Source of the DNA: Golubevia sp. BC0850 | Lineage: Eukaryota; Basidiomycota; Exobasidiomycetes; Golubeviales; Golubeviaceae | NCBI GenBank assembly: GCA_012976225.1 | Contig: JAAVVG010000010.1 | Span: forward strand, 434,001 to 498,000 | Length of the DNA: 64,000 nucleotides | Direction: 5' to 3' | Shown here: positions 57,741 through 64,000 of the stretch, piece by piece | Layout of the letters: the number at the start of each line of letters is the position of its first letter | Position numbering within the stretch: the stretch's first letter is position 1 | Program-made: the position numbers and the translations under genes | The notes under the pieces: generated by a model | The model's database searches: none | Told to the model about the DNA's origin: nothing | The model's input: the letters and a program-made list of their open reading frames with translations, nothing else

Positions 57741-60331
57741 TCAACACATGCAAGCACCGCAAGCACTTTGCATCCCCTTCAAATCCTTCAGAAGCTGAGG
57801 ATCGAATTCATTTCCTTCTCCTGGACCCGGAGAATTCTCCTTTTCTTCCATCCCTTCACTTTCCACAGTAGTAGTTCTCTTCCTTTTACCAACTCCCATG
57901 ACATCTTCTTCAAACCTTTCCCAATGACCTCTGGTTTCTTCTCCAGCAACTCCATTAACCTTGGAAGCTCCGTTGACTTCTCTCTTCCTTTTCTTCTCAG
58001 TCCCTTCAGAAACTTCTTCTTCGATTAAGAATTCCAGCTGTTTCATACTTTCGGCGTGGCTCTTTGGATCCCAAATTTCAGTCTCAGGAGTTGGTTTCCA
58101 AGGATTCAAACCTAGGACTTTTTCTAATCGACTAAAACCTTCCAAAGCAAATTCTCTCGGTAAAGAGAAAGTCAACCTGAAAATTCCTAAATCAGGATGG
58201 TGATAATTAGAACCAGGAGTAATCAAAATCTTGTGACTTAAACCTCTTGCCCATAAAGCAGTTTCAGCTTCTTCGTCAGTTAAAACTCTATGTTCAACTT
58301 TTGTTGACAAGACCTTACCATCTCCAGACGTGGTAGTAGTCGTAGTAGTTGTTGCACCTTGAGATCTCATCAATTCAACAAAAGGTTTCAAATCTATTAA
58401 CATGAAATGTCCTGCATTAGAAGGTGTATAACCGATTTTGTGAAATTCACAAAAACTTCTTGCAAGTTCGTAAGATTTCGAAAGTCTTTCTCGATTGGTT
58501 TGAACGAATTGATGAAAGAATTTGGTATCGCTTATGAGATTTGAGAACAGAGCATCTGAAGTTGAAGACAGCATGTAAAGTTTTGATGTCATTTTTAAAG
58601 CTGAAATTAAGGAGGGATTTGATTGAGAAATAAACCACCCAACTCGCATGCCGTTCATTCCGAAGTCTTTGGACGCTGATGAGACGATGTGAATCCTTGA
58701 TGGATGGACTGAATGAGATGCCCAATCGATTGATAGAGCTGATCGGAAGGTTTCTGGAGTTGGGTTCGATTTGGTTGGGAAGACTGAAAGAGAATAGATT
58801 TCATCGAACACCTGTGTGAGGGAGAGAGATAGGGAGACACAACGTTACATCGATTTCCCTTTCAAGCATTCAATCTTTTCACCTTCCATTTTTCCCCACT
58901 TTCCCGTTTTCCTGGCTACAAAAACTCACCAAGTGCAAATCATTCTCCTCGCAAAACCTCCCATAAGCCAACATGGCCTCTAAATCATAACACCTTCCCA
59001 CCGGATTATGGGGATTACATAAGATCATAGCCCTAACTTTGATTCCATTGGAATTCAACTTTGTCAAGTTCTCTTTGAAGCCGCGAAGGGAAGATACTCC
59101 TTTGAAATCCGAATCTGAAGTTCCAGTGGCCTCTCCAGGAGAAGATGGTTGAAGAGGTGGAACTGGAATCGTCCGAACTGAGGAACGGACAGAAAGGTCT
59201 GCGTCAAATCCGTCTGAGAAGAAGAAGGAGAGCCAAGGGGAAGTGGAAGGTCAGGGATGGAAGGGAAGGGGGAGATGGGAGAGAGAGAAGGGGGGGGGTA
59301 CTCACTGTAGTCGGGCTGGAACGAGAGAGGAGAAATTCGAAGACATAGAATGAAGGTAGATCAGTAAGAAAGGAAGGAGGTTGAAGTAAAAAGAGTCGAG
59401 GTCAAAAGAAAATGCAGACAGGTAGGGATTGAGGTTCTGTTTGGAACCCAAATGTATCTCTGGCTACTTTGCTTTTTCCACATCATAGATCCTGAAACGG
59501 GCTGAATGTTGTTCAGATCACAGGTCCAAGACTGGAGGGCTGGCTCCTCGAGGAGGTGGACGTTTAGTTGCTGGAGGTCAAAGGAGTTAAGACCACTTGG
59601 CTCTAGCCTCAGCGGAACTGTCAACTTTTACGACTTAGGAAGTCCCTGTCTCAAAGTGCCAAGCCAATTTGGAAGACTCTTTCATTCAAGTCAGAGGCTC
59701 AAGTCCTAAGAGCTAACGTATCAACTTCTTATCAACCCACCCTATCAGTCCTCCCAAACAGCTCTGCCTCTCCACTCGACCCCCTTCCTCACTTCCCTAC
59801 AGCTTCCCTATCAATCTCATACTCACAGCACTAACTAAAACTGCCTCTCCTTCATCGCAAAGCATTCCAAAAACTTGATCCAACAGAGGACCTGCACCAG
59901 GACCAGTGATAATCATATTAGGCTCAACCTTCCTGTGAGGTTTGAAAGGACTTCCTTTGACATTGTAGTAATTGTCACAAATGGCTTTGAAGAACCTGGT
60001 AGAACCGAATAGAGAAGTTCCATAGGTGAGATCTGAAGATGATAAGTGAAGGTTGGAATGGAAGTATGATAAAAGATCTGATTCGCAGAGAGAGTTGTTG
60101 GCTATTCCCATATTGATTACACCGGAAGGATTGGAAGTTGGACAGTAAGCGTCTGCTAGCATTTTGTCGAAGGTTTCCCCTACAGAGAGGAGACAGATGA
60201 GGAGAGAAGGTGAGGTGAGTCGAGAGGTCAGGTGGGATGATCAGGTGGGATGATAAAGAGGTGCACTCACAGAAAGGTGAAACTTTGCTGGCATTGTTTG
60301 ATCCTCTTTTTGATAACTTCGGTTGATTCAT
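57741..60331 (-). CDS. PLP-dependent aminotransferase class I/II, ACC-synthase-like, with extended C-terminus
   Basis: Fold-type I PLP enzyme related to ACC synthase and aminotransferases; the substrate is unknown. Exons: MNQPKLSKRGSNNASK from 60331; one ending at 59827 with GINMG-like VINMGIANNSLCESDLLSYF and EPNMIITGPGAGPLLDQVFG; a 10-nt microexon at 59306-59315 (CCCGACTACA); one from 59213 (NGFDADLSVRSSVRTIPVPP to CNPHNPVGRCYDLEAMLAYG); and 58811-57741. Together they read LVSA-PDY-NGFDADL, matching the family PYYPGFD region. The PLP-binding Lys is in SSASKDFGMNGMRVGW; DEIYSLSVF carries the cofactor Asp and Tyr. After the domain end (RLEKVLGLNPW) about 110 residues follow with KKRKREV and GKRKRT basic clusters and a Cys-rich end CGACMC. 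This extension is unusual and could be a nuclear signal. Confidence 0.9.
59290..59298 (+). repeat. G9 run in the aminotransferase intron next to the microexon
   Basis: Nine G on the + strand, thus C9 in the transcript, starting 6 bases after the donor of the 10-nt microexon. Confidence 0.95.
59306..59315 (-). other. 10-nt microexon of the aminotransferase gene
   Basis: On the minus strand, CAG|CCCGACTACA|GTGAGT. It links the preceding exon (phase 0, ending AGTGCT at 59827) with the next (starting ACGGATTTGAC at 59213), giving SA-PDYN-GFDADL. Flanking introns are 511 and 89 to 92 nt. Without it the frame and the conserved motif are both lost. Confidence 0.8.
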
Positions 60332-61411
60332 TTGTGTAGTTGTGAAGGCGAAGAGGGAGTGGAAGGTGTTGTTCTTGTCCTTATCACTTCTGACTTCTGA
60401 TAAGCTGATTAGGCCACTCGAGGCTGAGATTGAGGTAGTTAAGTGGGTTGAAACGGAGGATGTTAGATAGCCAGATAGACTTATGGTTAACTTTTGAATA
60501 AACAAAGAGAGAAGGAGAGGAGAGGAGAAGAAAGAAGGGAAGGACAAAAAATACCCAGTGACCCCAAACCGTTAATCTAACAGTTAACACCCCTCATGAC
60601 CACTTGAACCTCTCCCTTGATTCCAGTTCTGCTCCCCTGTTTGCTCTCGGCGACTTCTATTCCAAAACGGACTTCTGCATCGGCAGGTGGCAACGTGGAG
60701 GACTGACAGCTGGCTGGCGAGTGGCGACCCTTGGACCTTGAGAGCTTGAGGCTTGAGGAATAGAGTTCCCTCGTCAACTGCTCTGTGCTCCAAAAATGAT
60801 GTTGAGATGGAGAAGTATCTGAATTCTGAACAGCTGAAATTAAGGTAATAAATCGTTTCGAAGGAAGTGTTGTTCGAGGGGGTGTGCGATGTTCTCTTCT
60901 TCAAAACAGACTGTCCTCTCGATCTGATCTTCTCCCAAAGTAGCTCTACTTGCATCGATTCTTCAAGTTCTACAAAGTCTTTCTCAACTGAAATCAAGCT
61001 AACTGTTGAAAGTCAGCGAATGTTCAGAACAAAGTCAAATCAAAGCTCAGGTGGGTAAAATTCAAGTTGAAAGCAGTGCAAACGCGGTGGGAAGGAGAAG
61101 GGATGGAGAGATAGGAGGTTGGGCAGGTGGAGAGGAGAGGAGACTCCTTTGAGAAAGCTTCAAGCTCCATCTTTTCTTTCCAAGTAAGACAAAGGCCATG
61201 CTTATGAAAAGGGAACAAGTCCTATCTCATTGCTGGAATGTCGGACGATCTAGGTTCCTGCTGGGTTGTGTGTCGTTCTTTGAGAATTCCCCCTCTCTCT
61301 TCTCTCTCTCTCCTAACCCAACCCACCTCAAAATTCTCTCGACCACACTCTTTTCAATTTTCAGTCTCGAAAGCCTCTAGGTATTCAAAGAAAGAGCAAA
61401 AGGAACAAAAG
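60332..61411. other. Divergent intergenic region between the aminotransferase and SEC14
   Basis: About 1.08 kb holding both promoters. A small near-palindrome (CCGTTAATCTAACAGTTAAC) sits near 60570. Short minus-strand frames have no domains. No gene supported. Confidence 0.5.
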
Positions 61412-63356
61412 ATGGCGATGGCTAAAGACCCTAGAAATGGTAGACCTGGCTTCTTAGACCCAGGTCAGGAACATCAACTTACAAAGTTCAAACAGATTGT
61501 GAGTTCTCCCTTTCATCATACTGTCTTCTCTCAGAAAGAGATTTTTCAACTTTCAAGGTATGAGAGACGAGCTTAGGAGCCCAAGAGGCAGTTTCACAGC
61601 TTTTGGTCCTATCCCAATCCCACCACAACAAGCCAGCGAAGATCCTACCATCATCTCTCTCTATCTCTTCCTTTCTCTCCTCCTTCTCCCACTCACCTCC
61701 TTCCCTCTTCTTCTCCTCATCTCCAAATAGGCACAAGAAAAGGAAATCTTTGACCCAGAACGTCACGACGATGCCTGTTGTTGTAGGTTCCTACGAGCTC
61801 GTAAATGGGATTTGAACGCTGCTATGGAAATGTTTGAGGCGGCTGAGAAATGGAGGAAGGAATTCGGGGTGGATGAATTGTATGAAAAGTTTGAATATCC
61901 TGAAAAGGAGGAGGTTGATAAGTACTATCCTCAGTATTATCATAAGGTTGATAAGGTTAGTTTGATGAAGAGGTCTCACAGGGAGGGAGATCGGAGAGGG
62001 GAGTGCAATAGGATGAAGAATGAATGGTGAAGAGACGAACCAAAAAGGTGGAAGGCGAAAAGATCTGGAGGAGGGACGAGAGGGGAAGAGAGAGGGAGGA
62101 GTTGGATATTGAAGAGAGAAGGACAAGAGACGCCTTTCTCTCTCTTGAAAGATCGGCGTTGCTCATTTTCGAGCAATCCAATAGAAAATGGAGACTTTTC
62201 ACATGCTATGAGCTTTCCCCCCCCCCTTTCGATCATGGCATTTGGGGTAAGATTGATACTTTCGTTCCTCTAATCTCACTCCCTCCTCCCCGACACGCGA
62301 CACTCGTCTCTTCAACCTCTTCCCTTCTTCAACTTGATTCGTAATCGATAGGAAGGAAGACCGGTGTACATTGAACAGCTTGGAAAATTGGACATTAAAG
62401 CCCTCTATCAAGTGTGAGTACAGAATCGGAAGACGCTCCTCGTGACTTCTCAATTCCCATTCAATCAAGGCCAAGCCTGGCCTTAGACCTCCAATCAGTC
62501 AAAGAAAAGGCTCTAAATTCTCGAATCTCAATGTGTGCTGCCACCTGACGATCCTCTTTTCCTCTCGTCCTTCCTACTCTTTCTCTAACTTGAACCTTTC
62601 AGAACCACCGCCGAACGTCAACTTCAAAAGCTAGTAGTAGAATACGAGAAATTTCAACGTGAAAGATTACCAGTTTGTTGTTCAAAGGAAGAAGATTTGG
62701 TCGAAACTTCTTGCACCATTATGGATTTGAAAAACGTTGGAATCTCTCAATTTTGGAAGGTATCCACTTATGTTCAACAAGCTAGTAATATTGGTCAACA
62801 TTATTATCCTGAGACTATGGGGAAATTTTACATCATTGTGAGTTGTTGGAAGAAACAGGGGATGAGAGCTGGAGATGAGGGAGGGAAAAGTGGTAGAGAG
62901 GGAGGGAAACTTTTTACTGACTTGACTTGCATTTGATTTGATTTGATCTCTCCTGATTATTCTCAGAACGCTCCTTATATCTTCACTACCGTTTGGTCAG
63001 TCATTAAAGGATGGTTAGATCCAGTCACAGTTGAAAAGATCAAGATTTTGGGAAGTGGTTATGTGGCTGAACTAGAAGCGCATGTGAGTGATCTATTTCT
63101 ACAATCAGTCTCATCCTCGATCATCAATGTTCCCCTCGACGAAAGCTCACATGCATTCCTATCCCACTTCTCTCAGATTGCTCCAGAGAACCTACCTTCA
63201 ACTCTAGGAGGTAAATGTGACTGTCCAGGTGGATGCTCACTATCTGACGCCGGACCTTGGAATACAGATGAGGGTAGGAAAATCATCGAGAAGGTCAGAG
63301 AAGAAGCTAAGGAGAAGAAGGTTCAACATCAGAAGGAAGTCTCAGCTTCCAAGTAG
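61412..63356 (+). CDS. SEC14: Sec14 phosphatidylinositol/phosphatidylcholine transfer protein
   Basis: Lipid-exchange protein that keeps Golgi membranes secretion-competent. At least six exons. The ATG at 61412 starts MAMAKDPRNGRPGFLDPGQE and HQLTKFKQI; the next exon (about 61731) reads AQEKEIFDPERHDDACCCRF and LRARKWDLNAAMEMFEAAEK, the CRAL-TRIO N-terminal domain. Then EGRPVYIEQLGKLDIKALYQ, TTAERQLQKLVVEYEKFQRE, CTIMDLKNVGISQFWKVSTY, the lipid-gate region YYPETMGKFYIINAPYIFTT, VWSVIKGWLDPVTVEKIKIL and APENLPSTLGGKCDCPGGC. Everything is in family order and close to yeast Sec14 in length (about 300). The C-terminus ends in a Lys/Glu helix. One intron has a C10 run at 62217-62226. This is one of the clearest calls in the window. 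Confidence 0.96.
62217..62226 (+). repeat. C10 run in a SEC14 intron
   Basis: Ten consecutive C within the intron that follows the KWDLNAAM exon. Confidence 0.95.
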
Positions 63357-64000
63357 GACTTCGGCTTCTCAGTCAGCGAGAGATTGGTAGAAAGTGAGGT
63401 CAAGGGATGATATTTCTCTTAGAGTTCGGGGTGATCTTTTGTTCAATCTAGATAGAGTGAAAGGGTAGAAACAGCATCATTCAGAAGTTACACAAACAAA
63501 TCGATCCGTTCTCTTTTCTTCGTCCCTTGTCTTTTTTCCACCTTTTCTTTCTCTCTTCGTATTTCTCTCTTTCTTTCTCTTATATAGTAAATATGTCAAC
63601 TTGGTTTTTTCTTGTCTCCTTTATCTTCTTTTGGCGGTCTCGAGGGGTGGTGAGATGAGAAGCTAATTTACCCTTAGGAGGCTTTCGATCCTTCTTCCAC
63701 TGCAGCTGTTTTCCCTGCTTTCTCAACTTTTCAATACTTGCTAGCTCTGGGTATCGATAACTTACAAGTTACCATCATTTAATAAATCCATTACCATAAT
63801 CTGTCGAGGTGAGAGAAAGTATCCACTCTCTTGCCTTTCTCTTTCTCGGACTCGAAAGAACTTTTGAGAAGAAATCAGATTCCTGGAACTGTAGCATTTC
63901 TCGTCTCTAGAATTCTGATTATCTGACTAGGTCAGAGTTTCGCACTCAGCAAACGCAAGCCGGTGACCACCTCTCTTTCGACAATCATTCGAATCAACTC
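63357..64000. other. 3' flank of SEC14
   Basis: T-rich 3' UTR to about 63640, then unassigned sequence to the window end. A gene starting beyond the edge cannot be excluded. Confidence 0.5.

Noticed and set aside
1-64000. tRNA, rRNA, CRISPR, transposon or virus-like elements
   Set aside because: I looked for tRNA T-loop patterns, spaced direct repeats, terminal repeats and transposase, reverse transcriptase or capsid-like frames and found none I could support by eye.

Overview
This is a gene-dense stretch of a fungal nuclear genome, most likely a basidiomycete (subphylum not resolved). The evidence is intron-rich genes with GTGAGT/GTAAGT donors, moderate GC, no operons, and a typical fungal gene set: a Reg1-type PP1 subunit, Efm5, a fungal GH16 glucanase, an OPT transporter, an RGS-LOV photoreceptor and a fungal-type transcription factor. 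I found no rRNA, tRNA, CRISPR array or convincing transposon or virus-like element. Exon boundaries were set by hand from splice signals, reading frame and family similarity.

Layout. 1-2223 is the C-terminal part of a fungal-specific transcription factor, tail-to-tail with and overlapping an F-box/LRR gene (2096-3293, -). Efm5-type methyltransferase follows (4349-5962, +). 6-9.6 kb is gene-poor and holds a deleted copy of the F-box gene (8334-8815). Next come PUS1 (-), a TPR/DnaJ co-chaperone (+), a secreted GH16 glucanase with a Cys-repeat domain (+), an unrecognised nuclear-looking protein (-) and a CID protein that should bind the RNA polymerase II tail (+). 25.3-28.7 kb is REG1. 29.8-30.7 and 40.3-42.6 kb are two decayed copies of a second F-box/LRR family in opposite orientation. 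Between them lie a kinase-like gene, a 1058-residue disordered protein, cyclophilin H and RPA12. 43-46.6 kb is an OPT transporter, 46.9-50.9 kb the MPS1/TTK spindle-checkpoint kinase, 51.8-55.2 kb the RGS-LOV photoreceptor, 55.6-57.3 kb a secreted intradiol dioxygenase-like protein, 57.7-60.3 kb a PLP aminotransferase with a 10-nt microexon, and 61.4-63.4 kb SEC14.

How the genes relate. There is no single pathway cluster. Housekeeping genes sit in tight divergent pairs whose start codons are 68 to 312 bp apart (18943-20478 gene/CID protein, PUS1/DnaJ, CypH/RPA12, OPT/MPS1). The most notable system is the RGS-LOV protein: a blue-light sensor fused to a G-protein-signalling regulator, with a second PAS-like region at its C-terminus. 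Other points of interest are the four exact C-x5-C-x4-C-x4-C repeats before the glucanase domain, the microexon, and local birth and decay of F-box genes.
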